From Alteromonas macleodii ATCC 27126 (GTDB lineage Bacteria; Pseudomonadota; Gammaproteobacteria; Enterobacterales; Alteromonadaceae), in contig NC_018632.1 of NCBI RefSeq assembly GCF_000172635.2, forward strand, positions 2,666,001 through 2,730,000: a DNA stretch of 64,000 nucleotides, written 5' to 3'. How positions within the stretch are numbered: position 1 is the stretch's first letter; every line of letters begins with the position of its first letter. The notes below the pieces were generated by a model. The model made no database searches, was not told the origin of the DNA, and was given only the letters and a program-made list of their open reading frames with translations. Shown here piece by piece: positions 45,314-54,767 of this stretch. Made by a program: the position numbers and the translations under genes.

Positions 45314-46309
45314 ATGACATCGTTTAAAGCTTTGCTTGTAGAAAAGCAGGAAGATAAATCCTTTACGCGTAAAGTAACGCAGCGTTCACTTGATGACTTG
45401 CCTGAAGGCACGCTACTCATTAAGGTGCATTATTCATCGCTTAACTACAAAGATGCACTGTCAGCCACCGGCAATCCAGGTGTGAGCAGAAACTTTCCTC
45501 ATACCCCAGGAATTGATGCAGCAGGCACGGTGGTATCGTGTGGTGACAATCGCTTTAAAGAAGGAGACGAAGTTATTGTCACCGGATTTGACCTCGGCAT
45601 GAACACCGCTGGAGGCTTTGGCGAATACATCAGAATTCCAAGTGAATGGGCGGTAGCTAAGCCAAATGGACTTACGTTGAGAGAGTCAATGATCATTGGT
45701 ACCGCAGGTTTTACTGCAGGACTATCGGTACAAGGCTTGGTTGAACACGGCGTGACTCCTGACAAAGGCGATATTCTAGTCACTGGCGCTACAGGAGGCG
45801 TGGGCTCTGTCGCTGTTGCCCTATTGGCCAAAGCTGGCTTTTCGGTTGTGGCATGCACCGGAAAAAAAGAGCATGAGTCATTTTTAAAGACACTTGGCGC
45901 AAGCAAAGTGATAACTCGCGACGAACTATTAGAAAACAAAGAACGCCCCATGCTTAAGGAGCAATTCGCTGGCGCCGTTGATACAGTAGGCGGAGAGTAT
46001 CTAGCACAGGCAATCAAAGCTACGCAATATGGCGGCGCGGTGACGTGCTGCGGTCTTACGGCTGCTGCAGATCTTAACGTGAGCGTATTTCCATTTATCT
46101 TGCGAGGCGTTTCATTGCTTGGAATCGACTCTGTGCAGTGCCCAATGCCTCCAAGATTGAGGTTGTGGGACAAGCTTGCTAGTGAATGGAAGCTAAACTG
46201 CCTTGATAACCTTACCGAGGAAGTGACCCTTGATGCGGTAAATGAAAAAATAGACGTAATCTTAAAAGGGCAGATTTCTGGCCGTACTTTGGTTAATATT
46301 CAAGGCTAA
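45314..46309 (+). CDS. acuI: YhdH/AcuI-type NADPH-dependent acryloyl-CoA/quinone reductase
   Basis: A 331-residue medium-chain reductase without zinc ligands. The start at 45314 has GGAGACAGG directly upstream. The core has SSLNYKDALSATGNPGVSRN, HTPGIDAAGTV, VTGATGGVGSVAVALLAKAG and ISGRTLVNI at the end, matching E. coli YhdH and AcuI. AcuI in marine bacteria reduces acryloyl-CoA produced in DMSP breakdown. No DMSP genes (dddX, acuN, acuK) are nearby, so a general electrophile role is equally possible. It is divergent from the HxlR gene. Confidence 0.88.
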   Translation: MTSFKALLVEKQEDKSFTRKVTQRSLDDLPEGTLLIKVHYSSLNYKDALSATGNPGVSRNFPHTPGIDAAGTVVSCGDNRFKEGDEVIVTGFDLGMNTAGGFGEYIRIPSEWAVAKPNGLTLRESMIIGTAGFTAGLSVQGLVEHGVTPDKGDILVTGATGGVGSVAVALLAKAGFSVVACTGKKEHESFLKTLGASKVITRDELLENKERPMLKEQFAGAVDTVGGEYLAQAIKATQYGGAVTCCGLTAAADLNVSVFPFILRGVSLLGIDSVQCPMPPRLRLWDKLASEWKLNCLDNLTEEVTLDAVNEKIDVILKGQISGRTLVNIQG

Positions 46310-46320
46310 GTACATAAAAA

Positions 46321-46345
46321 GAAGGCACCTTAATATGGTGCCTTC
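46321..46345. terminator. Bidirectional terminator between acuI and the TerC gene
   Basis: Stem GAAGGCACC/GGTGCCTTC (9 bp) with a 7-nt loop. The minus strand reads straight into TTTTT, so it is strongest for the convergent TerC gene. Confidence 0.8.
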
Positions 46346-46373
46346 GGTTTATCTGACTCGCCCCGTCGAGTAA

Positions 46374-47135
46374 CTAGTTTCCGTCGTTACTGATTTTTTT
46401 AGACAAGTGAATGGTGCTGACCTGCTTTGCTCTTCGCGAGCGAACCTTAATATTCAGAATTTCTACAATAAACGAGAACGCCATCGCAAAATAAACATAC
46501 CCCTTAGGTACATGAACATCAAAGCCTTCTGTTATTAAGGTAAAGCCCACTAAAATCAAAAACGATAAAGCCAGCATTTTGATGGTTGGGTTTGCATCCA
46601 CAAAGTCGCCAATCGGCTTTGCAGCTACTAGCATCACTGCTACTGACGCAACAATAGCAATAACCATGATGCTCAAATGTTCAACTAACCCTACTGCTGT
46701 GATAACAGAGTCGAGAGAAAAGATAACATCGAGCACCGCAATTTGAACCAAAATTGAGAAAAAACCAGAAGCTGCTACTTCCGTAGTTGATGCTTCGGTC
46801 ACCTCGAAACTGGCATGTATTTCGTGGGTTGATTTTGCAATAAGAAAGAGGCCGCCCAACACTAAAATAATGTCACGGCCAGATATTTCATTCCCAAAGA
46901 GGCTAAATAACGGATTAACTAAGCCCATTACCCAAGCCAAACTAAATAGCAATAACAGTCGCGAGCCCATGGCTAAACCAAGGCCTATTTGACGTGCTTT
47001 ATTTCTTTGATGATCAGGTAGCCTGCCCACCAATATTGAAATAAAGATTATGTTATCAATACCAAGCACTATCTCTAATGCCATTAAGGTGCCTAATGCC
47101 ACCCAAGCTTCTGGACTCGCAAGCCATTCAAACAT
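46374..47135 (-). CDS. ygdQ: TerC-family integral membrane protein, YgdQ-like
   Basis: A 253-residue protein with about seven membrane helices. The TerC signatures ALEIVLGIDNIIFISILVGR (about 20-39) and LDVIFSLDSVITAVGL (about 133-148) each carry the acidic residue thought to bind metal. It is colinear with E. coli YgdQ. TerC proteins are implicated in Mn/metal export and loading of exported enzymes. It has no CBS domains. It stands alone between convergent or spaced neighbours. Confidence 0.9.
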   Translation of the reverse strand: MFEWLASPEAWVALGTLMALEIVLGIDNIIFISILVGRLPDHQRNKARQIGLGLAMGSRLLLLFSLAWVMGLVNPLFSLFGNEISGRDIILVLGGLFLIAKSTHEIHASFEVTEASTTEVAASGFFSILVQIAVLDVIFSLDSVITAVGLVEHLSIMVIAIVASVAVMLVAAKPIGDFVDANPTIKMLALSFLILVGFTLITEGFDVHVPKGYVYFAMAFSFIVEILNIKVRSRRAKQVSTIHLSKKISNDGN

Positions 47136-47211
47136 TTGCGCTATAAACCTTAGCCAAAACCACCTAATTTAGCGCATAGTATTACGGAATATCATCTCAA
47201 GCACGCTTTCT

Positions 47212-48228
47212 TTAGAAGCCCTCTAGAACCAACTTACCGATAGCTCGCCCTTCTTCTAAAATTTTGTGCGCGTCGATTAAGTTAGCAGCGTTAATTTTAC
47301 CTAAGTGTTTGCCAACGGTAGTTCTAATTTTGCCTTCGTCAATAAGCGATGCTACATGAGTAAGCAGACGGCTTTGCTCTGCCATATCGTCGGTCTCAAA
47401 CATTGAACGCGTAAACATAAACTCCCAATGAAGTGACAAGCTCTTCTGCTTAAGCTTGGCTACGTCAAGACTTTCTGGGTCGTCAATTAGCGCTAGTTTG
47501 CCCTTCGGCTTCATAACTTCAACAAAGCTATCAATGTACTGGTGTGTGTTATTTAAACTTGCGACATGCGTCACTTCACCAATGTTTAAGGCCTTGATTT
47601 GCTCAGCCATAGGCTTGCTGTGATCCACTACGTAGTCGGCACCTAACTCCTGAACCCAGCTTTTTGAGCTTTCACGCGAGGCAGTGGCGATCACGGTAGC
47701 CCCCGTTAGTACTTTAAGCAATTGCAGCATAATAGAACCCACGCCACCAGCTGCGCCTACCACAAGCACAACCTCATCGCTCTTTTCACTTTGTTGCCTT
47801 AGAGCAAGATGCTCAAACAACAATTCGTATGCTGTGATTGTGGTTAGAGGAAGTGCCGCAGCATCGCTGTCTGACAGAGACTTAGGCGCTTTACCGACAA
47901 TACGTTCATCAACTAATTGAAACTCTGCGTTTGAGCCGGCTCTGGTAAGGTCGCCAGCGTAGTAAACTCTGTCACCAACTGCGAACTCGGTAACATCAGC
48001 GCCTATATCAACGATTTCACCTACTGCATCCCACCCCAGAATTTTGGGATCACCTCCATTAGGATTAACGCGATGACGAATTTTATAATCGACCGGGTTG
48101 ACTGCTATCGCACTTATTTTTACAAGTAAATCTCGACCCGACGCGCTGGGCTTTTCGATGTCAATATCCACCAGTGCATTAGGCTCATTAATACCAAGTG
48201 AGTGGGTATAACCAATAGCTTTCATCAT
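47212..48228 (-). CDS. Zinc-type MDR alcohol dehydrogenase-like / quinone reductase-family protein
   Basis: A 338-residue medium-chain reductase. The start is the first of two adjacent ATGs after AAGGAGAG. AVNPVDYKIR, ILGWDAVGEIVDIG and VVGAAGGVGSIMLQLLKVLT are the quinone-reductase-like core; the Cys/His zinc ligands of true alcohol dehydrogenases are not present. It uses NADPH by family. It is divergent from the LysR gene at 48325, an arrangement repeated elsewhere in this window (one regulator, one oxidoreductase). Confidence 0.9.
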   Translation of the reverse strand: MMKAIGYTHSLGINEPNALVDIDIEKPSASGRDLLVKISAIAVNPVDYKIRHRVNPNGGDPKILGWDAVGEIVDIGADVTEFAVGDRVYYAGDLTRAGSNAEFQLVDERIVGKAPKSLSDSDAAALPLTTITAYELLFEHLALRQQSEKSDEVVLVVGAAGGVGSIMLQLLKVLTGATVIATASRESSKSWVQELGADYVVDHSKPMAEQIKALNIGEVTHVASLNNTHQYIDSFVEVMKPKGKLALIDDPESLDVAKLKQKSLSLHWEFMFTRSMFETDDMAEQSRLLTHVASLIDEGKIRTTVGKHLGKINAANLIDAHKILEEGRAIGKLVLEGF

Positions 48229-48324
48229 TTGTCTCTCCTTTGAGTAATATCATCATCATACTCTTGATTAAATTTGGATAAACAGCACAATAAAAGAAAC
48301 ATTATCAAATAGTTTTTGAAAGCC

Positions 48325-49254
48325 ATGTTACTCGACGACTTGAATGTAGTGATAAAAGTTGCTGAATTTAGAAACATTACTGCAGCAGCGACACATTTGA
48401 ATATGCGTACAGCAACCGCAAGTGCTGCGGTAAAACGCGTAGAACAGGCCCTTGGTGCCGAATTATTTGTTCGTACTACACGCTCACTACGCCTGTCGTC
48501 TGCGGGTGAAAGGTTTTTGCCAACGTGCCAAGAAGCCATGTCAATGCTGGCTAATGCCAAGCAGAACTTAAAGGGCGATACAGGCGTGATTGAGGGCGAG
48601 CTTAGGTTAGGTTTATCGTCTGATTTAGGCCGAAATGTGATTGCGCCGTGGCTAGATGACTTTATGGATTTGCATGACAAAATAACCGTAAAGCTCAACC
48701 TGAGTGACAGCAACATTGACTTTTATCGCGATCCCGTCGATTTAGCGCTAAGGTACGGTACTCCAACCGATGCGAATGTATACGGTTTCAAAATTTGTGA
48801 TGTACCAAGTTTACTTGTTGCCTCCCCTTCTTATATCAGCTCTCATGGTGCCCCTGAAAAATTTGGAGACTTGCAAACACACAACGGACTTTTTTACCAA
48901 CTACACGACAAGGTATATAACGAATGGGAGTTTTTTCACAAAGGGACACCGCTGAAGATAAAAATGCGAGGCAACAGAACCGCAAACGACGGAGAGATAG
49001 TAAAGCGTTGGGCCGTTGCGGGTAAAGGTATTGCTGTTAAATCTGGCTTAGATGCGTGCGACGACATTTTAAAGGGTCGACTTGTAACCTTGTTGCCCGA
49101 ATATCAACCTAAACCGAAACAGCTTTGGCTGATTTGCCCTAGCCGCCAATCTATTACTCCAGCAGTAAGACTATTCAGAGATATGCTGAAAGAGCGCTGC
49201 GCTGAATGTTTAGCGCAGCTAGCCGCATTCAGCGTATCAAAATATCAAAAATAG
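48325..49254 (+). CDS. LysR-family regulator
   Basis: A 309-residue LTTR. It starts at the ATG at 48325 rather than the weak TTG at 48316. The helix-turn-helix is in FRNITAAATHLNMRTATASA (about 15-34) and is followed by VEQALGAELFVRTTRSLRLS. The effector domain spans about 90-300. It is divergent from the MDR oxidoreductase gene with a 96-bp gap and probably controls it. The upstream gap is AT-rich without a clear palindrome. Confidence 0.9.
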   Translation: MLLDDLNVVIKVAEFRNITAAATHLNMRTATASAAVKRVEQALGAELFVRTTRSLRLSSAGERFLPTCQEAMSMLANAKQNLKGDTGVIEGELRLGLSSDLGRNVIAPWLDDFMDLHDKITVKLNLSDSNIDFYRDPVDLALRYGTPTDANVYGFKICDVPSLLVASPSYISSHGAPEKFGDLQTHNGLFYQLHDKVYNEWEFFHKGTPLKIKMRGNRTANDGEIVKRWAVAGKGIAVKSGLDACDDILKGRLVTLLPEYQPKPKQLWLICPSRQSITPAVRLFRDMLKERCAECLAQLAAFSVSKYQK

Positions 49255-49270
49255 ACGAGTATCTGTGCAT

Positions 49271-49749
49271 TTACTTTTGAATACTTTGATTTAGCTGTGC
49301 GTAAGCTTCCTCAAAACCTGTCAACGATATGGGCAAGGTAACTTGCTGGTTTTCAGATTTTTGAAACGCTATTAGCATAGTCTGTCCATTGTGCATTTGT
49401 TTCAAAAGCTCATTGTCGATTTTCACTATACTTTGGCAAGACTTCTCGTCACAGCCTGAGAATGGCACTTGTATGGATGCAAAATCGTCGATTTTTACTC
49501 CTACACCATTTTTTGTGAGTGTATTTTTTGGAAGCTTTATTTTCAATACTGGAAAATCTTGCGAATAGGAGTAGTCAACGTTGACGCCCAATAGCACTTT
49601 TTTTGCTTCTTTGTCTTTGGCAACGAGCTGGCTAAGCGTACACACAGACGAATCATTACATAGCAAACTCCAACTACCAAAGTCACTTGTGGTTACAGCC
49701 CATGAAAAAACGATGCAAGTACTAAACTAACTGCTACTAAATATTTCAC
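49271..49749 (-). pseudogene. IalB-family exported protein, frameshifted in its signal peptide
   Basis: A minus-strand gene. A GTG at 49749 with AGAGGTG just upstream starts a signal peptide MKYLVAVSLVLASFF, but this frame soon stops at TAA. The mature part, in another frame, reads SDFGSWSLLCNDSSVCTLSQ and continues to 49271. Its W-x-x-x-C...C-x-L spacing and the end LPISLTGFEEAYAQL match invasion-associated locus B (IalB) proteins, about 150-170 residues long, which are periplasmic. Adding one base to the T6 (plus-strand A6 at 49705-49710) joins the halves as ...LASFFSWAVTTSDFGSW. As written, only a leaderless product from TTG 49666 would be possible. Confidence 0.8.
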
Positions 49750-49768
49750 TTTCACCTCTTAGCAAAAC

Positions 49769-49786
49769 GGGGAGCGCACGCTCCCC
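49769..49786 (-). terminator. Rho-independent terminator after the NIDO-domain gene
   Basis: Stem GGGGAGC/GCTCCCC with a 4-nt loop. On the minus strand it runs into GTTTTG. It sits between the NIDO gene stop (49803) and the ialB-like start (49749). Confidence 0.6.
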
Positions 49787-49802
49787 CTCTTTTATGACAA
49801 CT

Positions 49803-51059
49803 TTATTGCTTCCGCTTTCTTATAACAAGCGTAGCAAACATTGCACTTAGCATTAGAAATAGAGTATTGGGTGTTGGCACAGATACAGGATCAGGTACAA
49901 ACACAGTAACGGCATTCTGGTTCATATTAACAACGCCAGAACCATCGAAAGTGAGGCCGGTTACAAATGCGTCCGGCGTAGGCTCGAGCATATTCGAAAC
50001 ATCAATTCCCATAATTCTGAAGCGGTCAACTGGGGTATTGAAGTCGTACTCCTCACCACCAGTGATATCTGTGCCTGTATCGAACCAATCCATCAGAACA
50101 TTGTCCCAAAGAAATAGGTCAAACATGTCGTCGTCGTAACCTTCAGGCAAAAGCACTGACGCGATGTTTGGACCACTATTTACAATATAGTCATAGCCTA
50201 CTGCCACATCTGGGTCGATGAATACAAGTTCATCTGGATCATCGATAGAGAATTCAAATTCATAGTCTGTCGGTGTTTCTGGATTAACAATTGGCAATAT
50301 AGGGTTTTCTGGAGTATCACCCGGTAGTACGCCATCGCGAATAGCAAACTTCCAAATACCAGGCGTGCCCGTGTTGCTGTTACTTTCGTCTATATCAGCG
50401 ATAGCGGCGGTTTGAGACCCCGGCACAGTGAAAAAGTTTTCCCCATCTCCCGCGTCATAACCCGCTTGTGCTGGAACGCCGTTTGACGCACTACCTGAAG
50501 TCCAGCCGATATCTTCATATCTAAACTCAACGTCGAAATTTCCCGCACCTGTGTCTTCCCGATCAATTAACACTAATTGGAACGTGTTTGTGGGGTTACT
50601 GTTTTGACTGTAGTAACCAACATCGTTCCATGTCACTACCAGCGTGTTTTCATTCGGTGAACCGATAAACACGTCGCCACACTCTGCACAGCGCGTATCT
50701 ACATCGCCCCAAAATGGCGCGATCATTGGCTGGTTGCTTATGGGGAAGGGTCTTGGCGTAAAGGAGCTCACGGTGCCATTGAAGGTTATATTACCGTTAT
50801 TGTTAATGAAGAATCTATCGTATGAAGTACCAAAGAAATTTACGCCACTATCGAAGGCAAGCGATTCAAATGCGTCAAATACGATAGCGCCCGATGAACC
50901 GTCGTCGTTACCATTCATCGCTAAGTTACCAAATCCACTTTCAGTAGAGCCTTCCCAGCCGGAAAGGAGCACTGAAGCATTGGCTGTGGTGCTTGAGATT
51001 GAGAATGCTAGCGCTGCGCTCGCCAACAGGGATAATGAAAAACGCGAAGACTTTTTCAT
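49803..51059 (-). CDS. NIDO-domain surface protein with PEP-CTERM-like anchor
   Basis: A 418-residue exported protein. The signal peptide is at about 1-28 (SLSLLASAALAFSISSTTAN). A NIDO-like domain occupies about 60-260, with FFINNNGNITFNGTVSSFTP, MIAPFWGDVDTR, NTLVVTWNDVGYY and NTFQLVLIDRED. A low-complexity acidic linker (about 260-285) and a second beta-rich part follow. The C-terminus VPTPNTLFLMLSAMFATLVI then RKRKQ is a sorting signal of the PEP-CTERM type, with P-T-P where P-E-P is usual. Such tails are processed by an exosortase encoded elsewhere. It is probably a secreted or extracellular-matrix protein. Confidence 0.82.
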   Translation of the reverse strand: MKKSSRFSLSLLASAALAFSISSTTANASVLLSGWEGSTESGFGNLAMNGNDDGSSGAIVFDAFESLAFDSGVNFFGTSYDRFFINNNGNITFNGTVSSFTPRPFPISNQPMIAPFWGDVDTRCAECGDVFIGSPNENTLVVTWNDVGYYSQNSNPTNTFQLVLIDREDTGAGNFDVEFRYEDIGWTSGSASNGVPAQAGYDAGDGENFFTVPGSQTAAIADIDESNSNTGTPGIWKFAIRDGVLPGDTPENPILPIVNPETPTDYEFEFSIDDPDELVFIDPDVAVGYDYIVNSGPNIASVLLPEGYDDDMFDLFLWDNVLMDWFDTGTDITGGEEYDFNTPVDRFRIMGIDVSNMLEPTPDAFVTGLTFDGSGVVNMNQNAVTVFVPDPVSVPTPNTLFLMLSAMFATLVIRKRKQ

Positions 51060-51237
51060 GTATACGTCCTTGTAGTTTATGTTAATAAGAATTTCATTAT
51101 TTAGCAGACCCGATTTAGCAAAGTGTAAGCCAAATCTAAAATAGCTTTTAAATACAGAAGCTTAAAAAATAAATAATGAATTAGTTTAATATAATGTAAA
51201 AAAACCTGACATCCTTGTCTTTAGATTTTCAGACGTA

Positions 51238-52857
51238 CTATCGCTTGTATTCAGCAGGTATGCCTTTGCCTGGTGTGCTCATTTTAATAAACTCGCGTAG
51301 GTCTTGGTTGGACTGTTTTAAGTCGTCGCGACGCAGATACATCATGTGGCCGCTGCGATATCCCTTAAAGCTCAAACGGTCTTTTAAATTGCCACTTTGA
51401 TCGAGCTGCCACATCGTATACTTGGCATCAAAGTAGTTCGTTGCGCCGTCGTAATAGCCAGCTTGAATCATCACATTCAGATACGGGTTTTGCGCCATGG
51501 CTAATCGCAAGTTCTCACCCGATTGATTATTGCTTCTATCCCACGGGTGCACGTTTCCAAACATGTTGTACTTAATATCAGTTTTGTAGTTTAACTCTTC
51601 ACGCAAATAGTAATTAATAGCGGGCGTGAACGAATGAAGCCATGATGTTAGCTCAGCCCAATAGTCAGGGCGGTCGCCGCTTTGCTTAGCATCTATACCC
51701 AAATAGCGGCTGTCTAAACGACCTAGCGTCTTCCCTTCGTCGCGCAGTAAGTCTTTCCAGAAAAATGCAGTGCTCACGTCTAAGTTGTTTTGCGCAATAG
51801 ACGCTTCACTTAACCCAGAATAGCGTGCCATTTGCGTTAACACATCTCGCTTTTCCGTTTCACCAATGAAGCCACCTTTGGCCAGAGCAGGAATAAGCGT
51901 ATTGATGGTGAAGTCTTCAACTTCAGGCAATAGCTCAGTAAGATCTTTGTTTTGCAACGCGGGTTCAAGCTTATTGTGATACCACGCCGCGGCAGCAAAA
52001 TAAGGCAGTCGATTAGCGGCTTTTACCGGCCCGTTGCGCTCTATACCAATATCGGTTGGCGATACAAGCACAACGCCGTTTAAGTACATCCATTGGCGAT
52101 TTTGAAGCTCTAATGCTAATCCTGACACACGCGTCGTGCCGTAACTTTCACCGATAAGATATTTAGGTGAACGCCAGCGATTATTACGCGTTACAAAAGT
52201 ATTCACCCAGTCTGCCAAATAGCTAATATCGGCATTTACACCAAAGAACATTTTCTGCTGTTCATCTTGCGATGGCATGCTGCCGTCAGCTTTAGGCAGC
52301 ACGCGGCTGTACCCTGTATTCACTGGGTTAACAAACACAATGTCAGCCACATCCAAAATGGAGTAAGGATTGGTTTGAACACCATAGGGCTGAACTGGAT
52401 AGCCTTCATCGTCAATATTAAGAATACGAGGGCCTGTGTAGGCTACATGCATCCACACTGACGCAGAGCCTGGACCACCGTTAAAAGAAATAATAAGCGG
52501 GCGCTCAGTATTCTCTTTTACGTCAGTGCGCTGATAGTAAGTGTAAAACAAAGTGGCAACCGCTTCGTCTTTACTGTTCCAAACCGGTTGAGTACCCGTG
52601 GTAGCACTGTACTTTACGCGCTTGCCTAGGATTTTAGTTTCGTGCTCTGTCACTACACTGCTATCAATTTTTATTGAACGAGCATGGGCAGATGCGCTTT
52701 CTTCTTGCGCTGAAGCACTGGTAGTTAAGCTTACAAAAGCAATTAAGGCTGCCGTTAACCATGCTAGGGTCGCGTGCGATTGCGCTTTGTGTTTATTTTT
52801 ACCCAGACTTAATAATACGGGCGATGTATTTCTAACTAAGGATTGAATATTCATCAT
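51238..52857 (-). CDS. Secreted S10-family serine carboxypeptidase
   Basis: A 539-residue exported peptidase with an unusually long N-terminal region (about 50 residues) before AlaSerAla; the hydrophobic core LAWLTAALIAFVSLTTSASA is at about 31-50. The active site looks intact: oxyanion loop FNGGPGSASVW, nucleophile GESYGTTR (Ser), Asp in VMIQAGYYDGATNY, and His in GYRSGHMMYLRR. S10 enzymes release C-terminal residues at acid pH and are less common in bacteria than in fungi and plants. It stands alone. Two adjacent ATGs begin the gene without a strong ribosome-binding site. Confidence 0.9.
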   Translation of the reverse strand: MMNIQSLVRNTSPVLLSLGKNKHKAQSHATLAWLTAALIAFVSLTTSASAQEESASAHARSIKIDSSVVTEHETKILGKRVKYSATTGTQPVWNSKDEAVATLFYTYYQRTDVKENTERPLIISFNGGPGSASVWMHVAYTGPRILNIDDEGYPVQPYGVQTNPYSILDVADIVFVNPVNTGYSRVLPKADGSMPSQDEQQKMFFGVNADISYLADWVNTFVTRNNRWRSPKYLIGESYGTTRVSGLALELQNRQWMYLNGVVLVSPTDIGIERNGPVKAANRLPYFAAAAWYHNKLEPALQNKDLTELLPEVEDFTINTLIPALAKGGFIGETEKRDVLTQMARYSGLSEASIAQNNLDVSTAFFWKDLLRDEGKTLGRLDSRYLGIDAKQSGDRPDYWAELTSWLHSFTPAINYYLREELNYKTDIKYNMFGNVHPWDRSNNQSGENLRLAMAQNPYLNVMIQAGYYDGATNYFDAKYTMWQLDQSGNLKDRLSFKGYRSGHMMYLRRDDLKQSNQDLREFIKMSTPGKGIPAEYKR

Positions 52858-53004
52858 TATTATCTTTGAGTGTCGTTAATTTTATCTTTTTTGTGTTGTC
52901 TTTGTATTGCACGCTTTACTATATCGCTGTTCACATGACAGCTTAGCAATGAACGACAAAACGACCAATTTCTTCGATACATTTCTGTAACACGGTTAAG
53001 CCTT

Positions 53005-53592
53005 TCAAATATTCTCAGGGCCATTGATTTTTATGTGTGTAATGAGTTCAGGGAAAAACGTTAAGAATCTCGCTTCAATCTCGTCTCTGTTCGCATTAAT
53101 ATCATCCACAGCAAGATGAAACGTGTTGGGAAAACGAATACGTTTAGCAACCACAGTAATCGCCTTAGCAATGCCCTCTTCCTTAGCATAATCTTCAAAC
53201 CAGTCATGGGTTATCATATGCCCGACACTGTGCTGCATCGTTCTTGGCATAGTGGGCAATCGCTGTTCTAACAATGCGAAACTTTGTTCCCTGAATTCGT
53301 CAAAACCCTGTGTTGTAAACGACGCCCAATGTTTAATTAGCAAGTGATCGAAGTAGATATCCAGCGCCACAGGTGCAAAGCGCCGACGACTTTTATGAAA
53401 TAACGCCTTTGCTGCTAAGACGCTGGTATGACTGTCGGTGAACCTATCGACTTCATAGTGGTTTTTAAGACCTAGCCGTACCGCTTGTCCAAACTCTTTA
53501 ATATCAACACCCCGCCTGAAATCACCGAGTAGGTTACCGAATTGAGAATCGGCAGTTGGTCGGGCTAAGAAAAGATGGGCAAGATAATTCAT
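53005..53592 (-). CDS. acpH: Acyl carrier protein phosphodiesterase
   Basis: A 195-residue enzyme that removes 4'-phosphopantetheine from holo-ACP. MNYLAHLFLARPTADSQFGN, then GDFRRG, KNHYEVDRFTDSHTSV, DIYFDHLLIKHWASF and HMITHDWF are the AcpH pattern, an HD-like fold with conserved Asp/His residues. The length matches E. coli AcpH (193 aa). It is divergent from miaE. Confidence 0.93.
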   Translation of the reverse strand: MNYLAHLFLARPTADSQFGNLLGDFRRGVDIKEFGQAVRLGLKNHYEVDRFTDSHTSVLAAKALFHKSRRRFAPVALDIYFDHLLIKHWASFTTQGFDEFREQSFALLEQRLPTMPRTMQHSVGHMITHDWFEDYAKEEGIAKAITVVAKRIRFPNTFHLAVDDINANRDEIEARFLTFFPELITHIKINGPENI

Positions 53593-53774
53593 TTTGTAAT
53601 TTATTGGCCTCTATTTTAAGTTGTAAGGGCTTGTAGGTATCAAGTAAAATTGCGGTTCAATTCAGATACGCTGAATTTTGTGCTTTTATAAACCGAAACT
53701 GCCGAAACTAGCGTTGGCAGCAGCCAAATTCAAATGTAACTGAAAAACCGTAGCACTTAAAATTGAGTTTCAAC

Positions 53775-54551
53775 ATGTCTGTAATTTCCACTTCTGAAGT
53801 CACGTCTCTACTTTCACCAATCAATGCCTTTTTACATTGCGAGACGCCACAGTCGTGGATAGACGAAGCGCAGAAAGAGGAAAACCTTCGCGTTATCCTT
53901 ACTGACCACCTAATTTGCGAGCTTAAAGCGGCTCAGTCGGCTATGTACCTACTTCGCCGCTATGTAGCCGATGAGGAAACCAGTAAGGTATTGCTGGGCT
54001 GGTTGAAACCTTACGAAGACTTCACTTACCGCCACGAAGGCGATTGGCAATCGCTTAATACTAAGCACCTTTCCAAAAATGTATTTAACACTGAAGGGCT
54101 AGACCCTTTTAAAAAAGACATGCTTGATAAAATGGTCATGCTAATTAAAGAAGAGCTTCATCATTTTTACCAAGTGCTAGAAATTATGCACGAGTTGGGG
54201 TTTGAATATAAGTCGGTAACATCCAGTCGTTACGCCAATGGCTTGTTGCGTCACGTACGCACTTACGAACCTGAAAAGCTTGTCGACAAGCTCATTTGTG
54301 GTGCCTACATTGAAGCGCGCTCCTGTGAACGCTTTGCCAAACTTGCGCCGTATGTTTCCGAAGATTTAGGCAAGTTCTATGTGTCGCTGTTGCGCTCTGA
54401 GGCCAGACACTTTGAAGACTACCTAACGCTGGCTGGGCAAATCGCTAAAACTGATATTTCAGAGCGCGTTGCCCACTTCGGAAACGTTGAAAGATCATTG
54501 ATTGAAAGCGACGATGACGAATTGCGTTTCCACTCAGGCGCACCACGCTAA
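53775..54551 (+). CDS. miaE: tRNA-(ms2io6A37) hydroxylase
   Basis: A 258-residue non-haem di-iron monooxygenase that hydroxylates ms2i6A37 in tRNAs reading U-initial codons. The start is the ATG at 53775; a TTG at 53763 adds only four residues. The ferritin-like iron ligands lie in DHLICELKAAQSAM, IKEELHHFYQVLEIM, YIEARSCERF and SEARHFEDYLTL, each helix with Glu/His in the expected spacing. The protein needs the miaA and miaB products to make its substrate; neither is in the window. Confidence 0.93.
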   Translation: MSVISTSEVTSLLSPINAFLHCETPQSWIDEAQKEENLRVILTDHLICELKAAQSAMYLLRRYVADEETSKVLLGWLKPYEDFTYRHEGDWQSLNTKHLSKNVFNTEGLDPFKKDMLDKMVMLIKEELHHFYQVLEIMHELGFEYKSVTSSRYANGLLRHVRTYEPEKLVDKLICGAYIEARSCERFAKLAPYVSEDLGKFYVSLLRSEARHFEDYLTLAGQIAKTDISERVAHFGNVERSLIESDDDELRFHSGAPR

Positions 54552-54767
54552 AGTTAACGCTTTGCATCCGTTTATAAATTAATCAATTTATGTTGACGGC
54601 TTAGTCATTCTGCTGCACACTCAATTTGTAAACATATTGTTAACGGCAGTGTTTAGCGCTTTGCGCTGTGTTTGTGTTTCCTTGGTTTTACGGTTAATCC
54701 GTGTGTTCTCCCTGCCTCACAACAATATTTTTTAAAATAATAACGTTGGTGAACAAGGCAGGACTTT

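Noticed and set aside
45499..46173. A 224-codon minus-strand open frame within the acuI-like gene
   Set aside because: It opposes a complete reductase with intact motifs and has no start signal.
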